Source of the DNA: Polytrichum commune
Lineage: Eukaryota > Streptophyta > Polytrichopsida > Polytrichales > Polytrichaceae
DNA: 64,000 nucleotides
Direction of reading: 5' to 3'
Assembly (NCBI GenBank): GCA_950295325.1
Contig: OX485805.1
Location: forward strand, 18,647,501-18,711,500
Position 1 is the first letter of the stretch, and each line of letters starts with the position of its first letter. The translations under genes and the position numbers were made by a program. The notes under the pieces are model-generated. The model saw nothing but the letters and a program-made list of their open reading frames with translations. It made no database searches and was not told the origin of the DNA. Shown piece after piece: positions 44,841 through 56,955 of the stretch.

Positions 44841-47511
44841 CCATAAAAAGAGCATACCTATGCCAATGGAAATCCCTTGCCACCACTACACAACAATGGA
44901 GACTAGAAGAAAATCTCCTCCACCCGGATAACATCCTATTAGATCACAACCTACTACTCATAAACCAATTTCACATAACAAGGATAAAACATCAAACCAC
45001 ACAAAGATACAAAGACCATGACACATACTCCCAATCTAAAGACAATAAATTCATCCATCCCCCCCTCCAAATCAACAACCTTAAAATATCCACACAAGAA
45101 AGGAACCCGGATAAAGACATACATACCACCAAACCGACCATACAAATACAAGACGCAATATCCAATATATACGACCAAGACGGCAACTTCATAGCCTCCC
45201 TCAACACCGATAGACTACAATGGTTATGGAACCAATTTGCCCAAAACAACCTCCCACACCTAACCACATTCCTTCAACCCCCATCACAAGACTTCGAAAC
45301 CGAAATACTTTGGCTCATCCAAAGATACATCACCATACTCCCCAAGAAAAAACCAAAAAATATAAGTCCAACTAACCTACACCACACATTACCCCACGGC
45401 ATCACCAAAATACTAATAGAATCCTTCAACATCACACACGCATACTATTCGACCCCCCTCACATGCCCCACCCAAATCACACAATATAATTCACCCCACA
45501 CACGAGATATAATATTTGGCTCAATAGGACACACACTATCCTCCCAATGGAACGGGGTAGGACTAGCCTTTCCCAAAGACCATAAATCAACATTAGAAGC
45601 CATTCACTGGGCTAGAATGGCCGCCAAAGAAAACACCAACACCACCACTATACTTATAGTCAACCACAAAGATTGGACCCCACAACAATTACCTATCACA
45701 CATCAACCAGACATACACATAATGGCCACCATACCACCATACCACCACACTCTATACAATATAACCCCACACCGGAATGGCCAAAATATTACCAATATAC
45801 CGAACCGGCTCTCACATCATTAATATGCATACACAACCAACAATTCCCCACAACAAACATACAAACCCCACAAGAACTCCAAAACACACTACGAAAAACA
45901 CTCAACATACATATAAACACCCACCCAATCACCCCCACAACCACACCATATAAAGTTAAATTCTCCAAAACATGGATAAATGCCCCCAAAACAACCCAAC
46001 ACACCGAACAACATACCACATCACCTCTCCCAATGAAATATTACGACATCCACCCACTAAAATTTCATCCACAACAATGCACGTACACGGACGGATCATT
46101 TATCCCTCCAACCATCAACACGGAAGGACAAGTAGAAGGCAACACAGCAGGCTCCGGCATATACAGCCCCAACAACAACATCCAAATCTCCGAAAGACTA
46201 CCGGGATACCAAAACATCCTTAGAGCGGAACTCAATGCCATACTCATTGCTATTAAAACCATCCGCACCACCAAAATAGACACCCACATATTCACCGATA
46301 GCCTAAATAGCATATACCTTATCAATAATCACATTAGGCACCCAACATCACAACACCACCACCCAGATAAATTACTGATAGCAGCCATAGTCCACCATAT
46401 CCATTGGACACCATACACCATCCACATACACAAAGTACGCACACACGCAGGTATTATCGGCAATGAAATTGCCAACAACTTAGCCAACCAAGGTAACCTA
46501 AAAACAAAACCAAAAAACACACCACGCATACATACCGCACACTCAACACCATACTGGCTAGCCAGTTGCCCGACCACCACACATGATGGAGCCATCAGAA
46601 ACCTCCACACCACTATAATAAAAACACACAAAAACCAAGAAGCCACACTAGCCAAACACAAATTCCCCTATGTAGATAAATGGCTAAATAACGACCAAAT
46701 CAACCACAAACTCTCCAATCACTTCTGGAAAAACGAACACGTAACAGACGCTCAAATATCCCAGACCTTAAAATTCAGATATGCCCAATACATGGGAAAT
46801 CACAGAAAACATATGTTTTGGCCTAACACGCACCAAAACCCAAATTGCACACTATGCCAAAGACATGATAGGGACACGTGGCCACACCTCCTATCACTAT
46901 GTGAACACCCCTACCTAAAAGGACTTAGAATCTCTAGACATGACAAGGCAGTACACCTCATCACACAAACACTACAAGCCAATAAACATACCCGCTTCTA
47001 CACACTAACCAACGCCGGAAGAATAAATAACACATCCCCGGACCGCACCATCCCCGACTGGCTCCTAGAATGCACATGCCCGCTACCACCATGCCAATGC
47101 CACGCTAAACTTAAACCAGATATACTATGCATCATCGGTGCCCCAAACCAATCCCAAACACCGCTACGACCATCCCCCGCGACCACAATCCAACTCATAG
47201 AATTCACATACTGCCACGACAGATTCCCTGAACAAGCTATACTACATAAACACGCCAAATACGATCCACTCATCAACGCCATACAAAACCAAGGCTGGAA
47301 AACCAACCCCCTTATAACCATCACCGCAGGGGTTAGAGGAGCCATTCACGAAAAATCCATCGAAAAACTAGCCAACCTAAAAATACCAACCAAGAGCATC
47401 AAGACGCTCATGAAGAACATACACCACAACGCCATCAAATATCTCACATACCTTATCCTCAACAAAAGAAAACTAGATAACAAACAAACCCCCGTTCCCA
47501 TACCCCCATAA
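44841..47511 (+). pseudogene. ORF2 C-terminal part of copy B: linker, RNase H, zinc knuckle, RLE-like domain
   Basis: Two overlapping frames (to 45823, and from 45673 to 47511) are joined by one frameshift near 45755-45775; otherwise there is no stop. RNase H: YTDGSF at about 46084, NILRAELNAI, FTDSLN and VRTHAGIIGNEIANNL; the last Asp is Asn. Zinc knuckle: CTLC-x9-H-x4-C from 46846, followed by GLRISRHDKAV. C-terminal domain: KLKPDILCIIG (Asp at 47119), QLIEFTYCHDR (Glu at 47200) and NPLITITAGVRG. The KPD..E pattern after a CCHC knuckle and RH(D/N) motif is the layout of R2-type restriction-like endonucleases, although the 26-residue gap is longer than usual. The assignment is therefore a hypothesis. 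Confidence 0.8.
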
Positions 47512-47678
47512 CAAAATGCTACCTAAACTCACTTAAAATCATTTAAGAGCCCACCCCCTAACGGGGGAAGTAATCCTATGCTCCATCAGGGTACCCCTGA
47601 TTAGCATTTGACCAACGGGCTCAACAAGTCACGCCGGTATTGAATATACGAGCGTATTTTTTCTTTTCCTTTCTTCTT
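47512..47678 (+). promoter_or_regulatory. 3' UTR of copy B with nested hairpins
   Basis: GAGCCC (47547-47552) can pair with GGGCTC (47617-47622). Inside lie hairpin CCCCC-TAAC-GGGGG (47554-47567) and the longer hairpin ATGCT..ATCAGGG / CCCTGAT.AGCAT (47578-47607). The tail is T/C-rich. The layout parallels the 3' UTR of copy A. Confidence 0.7.
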
Positions 47679-47692
47679 TTCAATTTTTGAAG

Positions 47693-48406
47693 ATCATACA
47701 TGATGACATCCTCAAAATTGTGAGGTGGGTGAAGGAGTGTGGACGTTTTTGCTTACAAAATGGACGGATAACATGAAATGGGCATGAAACATGCTTTGGA
47801 GATGCACATGCCCTCCAATGCCACAAGTTCTCCCCACCATAATATTTCAATGAGAGTCCCATACACGTAAAGAAATCGGCCATCGATCCCTCACAAAAGG
47901 GACACTATTGTTCGTTGGACGGACTTCAATTTAGATTTGACACAAAACAATTAAAGTTCCCACCATTTCCCCACATTCATCGCGGTCCAGTCATACCACA
48001 ATGAGGTGCATTTTTCTTAGTGTAAAGGGTAGGTACTACTATACATGCAACTCTAATTTTCTCCTTCATCAATGGAAGTTAATACCCTTGCCTCTCATAC
48101 GGCTGGGTTGGGACCACCTATATTGTGAAGATTTTGTGGCAAAAAGATGACGTTTTTAACTGATGGATTTCTTCGTTGAGCAGCCCGCATTTTGGGGGAA
48201 AATATGGGAGACCAATGTTATCGCGGTGCGAATGTCTCAATATGAGACTTCAGATTTCAAGACGTGCATGTCCTTTTGATTCCCAATGCCCACTAACATG
48301 ACACGCTCGCTGAAGGATGTTGTTACAAAGCATGACGTTGCTCCTCTTTTGTGAAATAACAAATCATCAATTGATTAGAAGTGGTCTAAAAGCGAGAGGA
48401 AGACTT
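47693..48406. other. Region downstream of the NPF gene, no gene seen
   Basis: Should contain the 3' UTR of the NPF gene. No other coding region or repeat boundary was recognised. Confidence 0.5.
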
Positions 48407-51400
48407 CTACAAGGCGGGAGAGTTGCCACGTTCTTGGCTGGTGACACAACGATGATCAGGGCAATTGTTGGTGGTGACGCACACGCCTTCAACCGCGGGC
48501 ATTCGGTGGGCGCTAGAGATCCGATACCGCTGCGCACACTTGGTGTAGAAGAGGAGATTTGCTAAGCTTAGGGCCGCCAAGAACCAGAAGAAGTAGTCAA
48601 GGTGGCCGCGGTTGAGGTTGTCTGCGGGGATCCAGCCGGGGTTGTGGCCATTTGTTGTGAGGCGCGTGACGCCCGTCACAAGGATGGAGCTCAGATAGTT
48701 GCCTAGGCCAAAGGTGGCAAGTGCCAACGCGCTACCCAAACTGCGAATGCCCTCGGGGCTTTGGTCGTAGAAGAATTCCAGCTGCCCGATATACGTGAAC
48801 ACTTCCGAGGCACCCACAATGGAGTATTGCGGGATCTGCCTGCAATGCAAACAGAAATGGACCATCAGGATTTCAAGGAGAAGATTCAATGTATAATGAA
48901 ATTGCGTAGCCTAACAATGAAATTGGATGTCAGTGATGCACTAATGGATCTAGGTCATGTCAGATAGTCTTGAAAGTTGTTAGGATAGTTTTTCCAATCA
49001 TAGCGCTATCAGGTAGAGGGTTGAATGAGAAGGTGGGTCCACAAGAAAACTTTGAGTTAAATTTACCACCCACAAAATCATGTGGCAACGTCGACAAAAC
49101 TTGGTGAATGGGCCTCCTCAAAGTTGGGCGCACTGTAGGAGAGGGAATCTTATATCTAGCCCTTAGTTCAATGGGGTAGGCCGGAGAGGCTTAAAGGAGT
49201 AGAGCGAAGGTTGAACAACTGTGGTGGTGATGCCATTTCCATAATTACTCTTCAATTTTTCCCCTTCCACTTTGGGATGCTTAAAAACAAGTGGGGATCC
49301 TTGAGTGGAGGTGCTCTTACCAGAAAATGCTCATTGGGACGGGGACACCCGGGGTATCCATGAGGTGGTGTGCATGAGCTGCCTTCAACCTCGCGATCTC
49401 CACAATGGCGGCTGCCACCATGGCGATGGTCATGACAGCGAGCCCAATCCCCATGCGCTGCAAGCCGGTGAACCCGCGCCCGTTTCCCGTGTAGCTACGC
49501 GCAATGGGCACAAGCACATACTCGTAGATTGGGGACCAACACAAGACACTGATGAAGTCAAAGAGGGAGATTGACGCTGGCGGGATGCGGACGTTACCGA
49601 TATGCGTGTCCATGGTGGCACCTTGTTCAATGAACAAGGTGAGCATCTGAGTGTAGATGGCGGAGAAGATTATGCTGGCGATCCAGATGGGTAGAATCCG
49701 GAGGATGAATTTCACCTCCTCTACTTGGGTCACGGTCACCAACCTCCACGGATCATGACTTCTCCCGGGCCCTGCTTGTCTATCGCTCTCCGTTTTGGTC
49801 GCCGCCTTGTCCAAAAATCTGTCCCCGCCAACAATATTTGTAGTCAATAGAAATACATGCTTCTTCCCCTTCACCGACACAACATTGCTCAGCCGATGAG
49901 CTGTGTTCATGAGCACGACTGAATTTGAAGTCAGGACAGTTGCACATAATTGATCAGTTAAGTAATGTCATGAAAATCATGTGATCCTATCTACAACTTA
50001 TGCATTCCATTGAAAATATTTACAACTATCAAATTATATTATGTTTGTGTAAGTAATAAGTTGCAGTATAAATTTGACTTGTGAGCATATATGCAGCTCT
50101 GTCATTTTCAAATGATGCATTTCCAGCATCAATTACTAATGTTTTTGATGTTTTTTCCATATTCGATGTCTAAGAGAGCCTTACTTATGTTCTATGTTGT
50201 CCAATGTCGCATCCAGAGACTTGTTGATGATGGCGATGATGATGATTACTATTAAGCTATTATAGGATATTCTTCTTTCCTATGTCATTATTTCAAAAAA
50301 AATTACGGTTTTATACATTCTTCATCTACATATTATATAGCCGTAAATCCTTTTCTATTTCAAATTGGATGTAACTACCATTTTGTTAGCCCCCCCTCCC
50401 CATTTGTTTGATGTGTCCTCTACTAAAAGAGGTTGTGCCATTCGAAGCATGAAGCAAATTCACATTCATAGTGAAGATCTCTTAACTAGGATTTGATTAA
50501 ATATGGACAAAAGACTTGTCCACGAATAATAATGCATTTGAAAGTGTTTTTTGCATTGTCAAAACATGCAGTGCATTGTAAAAAAAATCAATAGGGTAAG
50601 AGGCCCAAAGAATACGATGAAATCTCTCAAAAATTCTAACTGTACATAGTTTGAGAAGCAATGTGGTAAAATAATCATTCTAAATGTGTGTTTTCCTCAA
50701 ATAACACAATGTATATGCAACTAAAACATGTTACAAATAGAGATGCAGTCTACATGACTAGTATTTGTCATTTCCATCATAGGGTCCGCCAATAGAACTA
50801 CATCCTTACGTATTCATTATGTCCAACATTCATGCTTAAAGTTTTGGATTTACTTAAAATCCAAACAACCTCTAGAGACAATATCAACTTATTTATTTCT
50901 AGGATCTCCATGAGGATCATTCCTTGTAGAGGACAAGTGTTGAAGTGCATGAAGAATTTTATGATATTTGTTATTGACAAGTGTTTGATGGACAAAGAGG
51001 TTGTCAGTTTGTCAAATATTGAAGAGTATACTAAGATTAAGAAGCTCACATGAAGTCATGACTTCGTATGATCTTGCGGGTGCCTTGGACAAGAGAAGCC
51101 GCATCCGTGTAATCCACCTCATGCAACAAAGTGTCGTCCCCCGGGACATCCACCCGCCACTTCCTTGCGGCCGCCACAAGCACCTGTGCGACACGAGCCA
51201 ACGGGTTGCCAGCCGGTGGGTGGTGTTGGTATCGATGACTACCCAACACGAGCACAAAGTTGGCGACGACCAATGCGCCCATTGAGATCCCAAACCCCCA
51301 ATTCCATCCAATGTTGGCCTCCACGTAGACCAAAGCACTGCCGGACACCAAGGCACCCGCACACAAGCACAAATAATAAACACTGAAGAACATAGTTTGG

Positions 51401-53881
51401 TGCTTCTTCTCCACAGGGTTGAGCTCGTCAAACTGGTCAGCACCCAAGGCGGACAAGCACGGCTGGAACCCGCCGGCGCCGAGTGCAATGGTGTAAATGG
51501 CCATGTAGAACACCCAATGTTGTCCGGATGATGGCCGGGGGCAATCAATGGGAGCTAATCCCACTTGACATGTTGGTGGTTTTAGGGCGGGGAGTGTTAC
51601 AGATAGTGTGAGCAATACCATTCCCTGGATGCAAAAAAAAAGTTTTTTTTCAAACGAAGCAACATCTATGGATGCATGAAACTGTCATATCCTATAATCA
51701 TAGTGCCATTCTAGATCCACACAAGTTAAGGGCCAAGTTATTCATTGTTGACATTGAGCTGTGAAATACTGCAGATGATCCCCGGGATGGCAACTCTTCC
51801 CTTTACAATGATCTAGTTCTTTCTAAATCATTTCTAATGCTTCTCTTTGGTTTGTTACTTCACAAAGAGGAGCACCAAGTCTCCGAAGAGGCCGTTCACA
51901 GTGGCCTTGAGTGTAACCCTCTTTCCAGTTCCAGTTCATTGTACTGTTTGAGCTTCACTAACAACAGGTCAACACACAGACATTTAGTTACAGAAACAGT
52001 GTTGCATTTCATGTCCAAAGATTGCATGTCATATTCTGTTTCATGAATCACAATTTTATGGGTTAAGGACACTCAGGATCACTCAAATTTATGCAAGTTC
52101 TAAATTACAAGAGCCAGGATAAGTTTTTGAAGCACTGATAGACTTTTGACATGTACTAAGTGCGTGTGAAGGGAAGTGATTGAGGAAGCATAGTAATCTC
52201 ACAGCAAGGTTTATGGTGGAAAAGATAATTGCTGTTCGATATCGACCCCAATAGGCATCACCTAGAAATGCTCCAATAAGGGACGTCAAGTACGAAGTTC
52301 CCAGCCAATTGCTGTAATTGGCCGCCGCCTCTGAATTACCTTCGTGAAGAACTTGGGTCAAGTATAGAACTAGGTTGGTGGCCACCCCAAAAAATGCAAT
52401 CGTTGTTAGAGAATGGTTTCCTGAATACCAAACAAACAACCATCAAAATCCACAAAATCTAATAATTTCAAAACTTGGAAATCGCTATTTTAAACATTAA
52501 AATATCATGTCCAATATTTCTCCCCAAGCATTTATAGGGCCGTGTTGGCCACAAAGACTATGACATGGCCCTATATGTAGGCGAAATGAAAAATACCATA
52601 GCCGAATTTCTATGTGGCATTTATCATGGCCTATTCCATGTTTTGTAGATTGAATGACCATTATTATGATCCCATCCACAACTATGGCCAAATTGTCTAC
52701 TATTACCCATATAATAATGTCACATCGGCTACAAAGAAAAAAAGAAAAAGGGGTAGAAAACACGTTGACATCAATTCACATTGAAAATTGTTTTAACATG
52801 TATATTTGAGTTCTTAAATTCATATGTGCATCTCATAACATTGCTAAGCCCCACCTACCACTTACCCTAGGCAAGAGAATAATGCGGCCAAGGGCTAGGA
52901 ATAAGCATTCCATGATTTTCAAATAACGGCGATTTCAATCTCAGTGCCATGGCAAGCTCCTCATAAAGCATGGCATCTCTTTCAATGAGAGAGTGTGAGT
53001 CTTAACAATGTTATACTATGCAAGCAGATGTAATCCCTAAAACACACCATCAACAAATGGACAAACACATATCTAGTGTTCCATTACTCTCAGCAACGTA
53101 TAACAGTATTTGGCTTCATTACAAATGGCATTAGATTAGAATATAACAATATTCTAATCTATTAACAATGTATTCACTATGTTACACCATCACTTCCATA
53201 GCAGTTTGGATGGTGAAACACTCGGGTGTATCTGGGTGTAAGTATCATACCAAGGATGTAAGGGGAGGTCTTCCATCCACCAACAAGGCTATTATTGCTG
53301 CTTAGCACTTGAGCACCAAGTTCAGTTTCAAATGCTCCTTCTTTAATTTGAACGGCTTCTTCCAACTTCTGATCACTCGACCAATGTTTAATTTCTTCCC
53401 CCTGTGTTTCCTGATATAACAATTCCCACGCATTTTGATTCTGTAAGCTCACTTGCAAGAGGAGAGAGGGAATTATCGCATACCTCTCATTAACCCAAAC
53501 ATAAAAGTCCTGAAATAGTATGCAGCTCGGATGTTTCTATTATTATTCTAATTGACATGAGAGATAACTTCGACCCCAAATTAGTCTAGTCCATGTCATT
53601 TGAAAGGAATCGGCCACAAACTTATAGGGTTCATGTTTTTATTTCTGGATGGATGAGAGGTACATTTGTATATGACAATTCTCACTCTCTCTTATAAGTT
53701 ACTTGCTTGATGACAGTTAACTAAGTAGGCCTAATTAGGTGCCAATTACCCACAACATGCCACGAGTTTGAAAGGAGATGAAATGAGATAGCAACTGAAA
53801 GGAGCTTCATAGAATCTAGTCTGGTACCATTACAGGCCTCAAGACTTCAGCTGCATCCAAGTCCAGATCTGCAACACCCAT
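48407..53881 (-). CDS. NPF (NRT1/PTR, POT superfamily) transporter
   Basis: NPF proteins are twelve-helix plasma-membrane or tonoplast transporters for nitrate, peptides, hormones or glucosides. Exons: 53881-53834 (tentative), 53440-53251, 52420-52203, 51624-51050, 49818-49321 and 48839-48407. They sum to 1962 nt, or 653 residues, with all phases matching. Family signatures: GWKTSPYIL, TNLVLYLTQVLHEGN, LIGAFLGDAYWGRY, QFDELNPVEKK, FFSVYYLCLCAGAL, FLDKAAT followed by VTVTQVEEVKFILRILPIW, and QIPQYSIVGASEVFTYIGQLEFFYDQ. The cytosolic loop after helix 6 spans the exon 4/5 junction. Unusual: the ExxER motif of helix 1 is missing (GNHSLTTIAFFG at the position of GNExxERxAxYG). Exon 1 (MGVADLDLDAAEVLRP) is chosen because exon 2 has no ATG in frame; another N-terminus is possible. 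Substrate unknown. Confidence 0.88.
49819..51049 (-). other. Large NPF intron 4
   Basis: The 1.23-kb intron between SHDF and IFLDKAAT (donor AT|GTGAGC, acceptor GGGGACAG|A). It is AT-rich without recognised elements. Open frames at 50798-51053 on both strands are chance. Confidence 0.7.
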
Positions 53882-53989
53882 AGCAGGATGTTATTGCAAT
53901 CTAATGGCATCATATATACATTTAGTCTGAAAATTCATAGCCTTTGTACTCCACTGTAAACTGCCACACAAGAAAATCATATCGTCATG

Positions 53990-54390
53990 TAATAAGGTAG
54001 AGGTGCGTAATTCAATGTCAAATCTTAACATAAATGGACACCTATATTTAAGTGGTGTATAATTAGGTGTGAACCTAAAGATGGACACCAAATAGACATG
54101 TATTGAAAAGAGATTAGACGATGCGCTCGAAAGTTTGTTAACCATTCTAGACTCGAAAGCCAACAAAACTGGGGGGATCTATCTATTTATCTATCTATCT
54201 AATCAATTAATAGCTCAAAGGATCTTCACGTTGACTATAAATAGGATGTTCATACGAGCTCCCAAAATTGTGATGAGAGTGACTATGGGCATGAGTTAGA
54301 TTTGCTAATCATCTCGCATTAATTGCGTGTTTCATATTCTACGAGAACTGGGTGAAGAGAGAAGCAGTGTCCATTTTAAGACCCGCTTAC
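53990..54390 (+). repeat. Dispersed repeat, family R1, copy 3
   Basis: Starts near GGACACCTATATTTAAGTGG and ends GAACTGGGTGAAGAGAGAAG. An internal (CTAT)n microsatellite lies at 54178-54200. Located just upstream of the NPF gene. Confidence 0.7.
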
Positions 54391-54584
54391 CTTAATCCAT
54401 TCAAATGTGGTCTATTTCTAGACACACAAATATAGGTCCCTGATCATGGGTTGATCACATGGAGTAGTACTAGTGACGAACTCACCATCAGCAAACAACA
54501 ATGCTTCCACTACTGCAAATATGCCAGCATCAATGTCTTAGAAGATATCTAAAGCAAACATGCCTAAATCCAACATAATAATAA

Positions 54585-54890
54585 TCTAGACACCTATATT
54601 TGAGTGATATGTAGTTACGTGTGGGTCTAAGAATGGATGTGTTTGAATGAAATTGGACTACATTCTCAAAATATGCTAAGCATTCTAAGTTCCATAGTCA
54701 ACATAATTGGGGGAACCTACATGACCATTTAAAGAGCACACAAATCTTCACTTTGACAATGAATAAGATATTCACATGAGCTCCAAAAACTATGACGCAG
54801 TAGGCTATGGCCACAATCTGGATTTGCTACTTACCTTGCACGAGTTGCGTGTATCACACTTGAAGAGAAGTGGGTGCAGAGAGAAAAGTA
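54585..54890 (+). repeat. Dispersed repeat, family R1, copy 4
   Basis: AGACACCTATATTTGAGTGA to GAGAAGTGGGTGCAGAGAGA. It shares CATAATTGGGGGAACCTACATGACCAT-type sequence with the other copies. Confidence 0.75.
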
Positions 54891-55309
54891 TCCGAATAAC
54901 ACATGTCTACCTTACAAGAAGACACAGGAAGACTCCAACTTCCTATTCCTGCTTGGGGAATGAAGAGATGTATTGCCTGGCTTGCTATCTGGAGATAAAC
55001 GAAATTGAACCAGTGAACAACTCCATTAAATCACCGCTTGAGGAAACTTAGAAAGCTGGTCTAAGCCTTCCTGTGGTATTTATAACTAGCAACTACTGCA
55101 TGCCCGGGGCACAAATTACGCACACAGGGCCCAATTAACCTATTAGAGTCCAGCCGGCCAAATTTGACTTGACATATACCAGAATGAATACAAGCATGAG
55201 GTCCTTTGCATGTTTCTGTAAGCTGATCCTGAAGAAGCTTCCAGTGCAAATGGGCTTTGCCAGCACTTCGGTATGTGGGTGTTACTCGCTTAATTACTTT
55301 TCTTAATCA

Positions 55310-55995
55310 GACACCTATATTTGATTGGTGTGTGGTTCGGTGAGGATCAGAGAACCAATGCCATAAAGATACATGTTTAAAAGAGATTGGACTACGTTGT
55401 TGAATTTCATTAATTACTCCACACTCAATATTGAGCATGTCAATTGTTTGGAGCATCACCTATGTATTCACTTGAGAAATCAACAAACATCGACTTCAGA
55501 TGACCATAACTAATTCAAGAGAGGTCCGATTATCGATCCAACTTTTGGCGAAGCCTCATCGTACATTTGCTAATGTAAAGGAATTGCCGTTGTGTATGTA
55601 CATGTAATCAGTAGAAGTTAGAGAACATGAAAAACAACCAATCTACACCCACATACCTTTCGCATCCATCACACAGAATACAATTGCTGGACGCCAAGGA
55701 AGAGTGAGGGAGAAGAAGAGGAACTACTCCAGACTCAATAGTGAACACAATTGGGAGGACCACCTATGTATGCAGTTGAGAAATCAACAAACATGCACTA
55801 CCGAGAGCCATAACAAAATCAGGAGATGTCCGATTCTCTTTTGATGCTTCAACACAGATTTGCTGATGCAACACAAGTTTTGTTGTGTACGTAAATCTAT
55901 TCAGTAGAAGTTGGAGAACATGACAAACAACACCCACATACCTTATGCACCCATGGCACAGAAGACTGTTACTAGATGCCCGAGGAAGTCTGGTG
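55310..55995 (+). repeat. R1 copy 5 followed by a direct duplication
   Basis: An R1 start (AGACACCTATATTTGATTGG) runs into a block at about 55430-55700 that is repeated at about 55725-55995. Shared landmarks are ACCTATGTATKCASTTGAGA, AAATCAACAAACAT, TCAGTAGAAGTTRGAGAACA and CACCCACATACCTT. Non-coding. Confidence 0.7.
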
Positions 55996-56635
55996 AGGGA
56001 GAGAAAGAAAGACAAGTGTGGGTGGCAGCAATTTATGAGGTGAGAAACCTGGACATTGCATAAACTTAACGTATAAACTGAGACCATCATGGTTGGCGTA
56101 GTACTGCAAATGGCGTACTACTAATCACATGTGGCTGGTTACATGGAGGGCTCATGTGGAGATCTCCTCCTCACATGAACGCCATGCACTTGATGACTCT
56201 TCATCACCCCAGCTTCGCATGCTGATGGTGTGATACTAGCTAAGCTGCTACCAGTCTCCAGATAAAAGTTCATCTCTGTCCATCTACACCGATTGTAGAT
56301 ACTGGGCAGAGATAATGAACTAGTTCAGACCCCTTGTGAGGAGACTTGTGCGTTGTTGTGCCTCATTCTGGACTGGGAACCAGATTCAGGGATTCCTCAT
56401 GCTGCAGGAATCCCTGTTGTCGGTGGTTAGTTATACTCTGATATGAATTCTTAGAAAATTTACACATTACTTGCTGGTTGTGTTATACTGATCTGACATG
56501 GCTTCTTAGCAATAAAAAATTTACTTGACACATGGAGTTAAAAAAAATTATCATTTGAATCAGCAGATTACTGGTTGGTCATCACGAGCTGATGAATGCT
56601 TCAGTTATCTGTCTGTCTCAACACTTTTGGCTCTG

Positions 56636-56955
56636 CACCCACTTCTCGTAAAGTATGGAACACGCAATTAGTGCGAGATGATTGCCAATTCCAAATTCTG
56701 GTCGTAGCCGCGTTCCTTGTAATTTTCGGAGTTCGTATGAATATCTTATTCATTTTGCGATGTGAAGATGCTCGAGCTCATTGAATGGTCATAGAGAGGT
56801 TCCCCCCAATTCTGTTACCTGTTGAGCTAAGAATGGTTAACAAATTTTGAGCACCGTGTAGTCCAATCTCTTTTATACACATGTCTTTTTGGTGTCCATT
56901 CTTAGATCCGCACCTGAGCACTCACCACTCAAAAATACTAGGTGTCCGATTAAGA
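56636..56955 (-). repeat. Dispersed repeat, family R1, copy 6
   Basis: Reverse copy running from TGCACCCACTTCTCG to CTCAAAAATACTAGGTGTCC on the plus strand. It contains CCCCCCAATTCTGTTACCTG and TCTTTTTGGTGTCCATTCTT. Confidence 0.75.

Larger units (their letters stand above)
44841..47678 (+). mobile_element. Non-LTR retrotransposon, copy B (5'-truncated)
   Basis: An exact 14-bp target-site duplication, TTCAATTTTTGAAG, lies at 44827-44840 and 47679-47692. The 2838-bp insertion begins inside the region after the reverse transcriptase and runs to a pyrimidine-rich 3' end without poly(A). 5' truncation is typical of target-primed reverse transcription. It is related to but clearly diverged from copy A, and much less damaged. 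Confidence 0.93.

Noticed and set aside
53177-53458. NPF protein starting at 53458
   Set aside because: That codon is TTG and the upstream frame is closed by a TGA; a splice acceptor before 53440 with a short first exon fits better.
53891-54166. 91-codon minus-strand frame upstream of the NPF gene
   Set aside because: Lies in R1 repeat sequence and resembles no protein.
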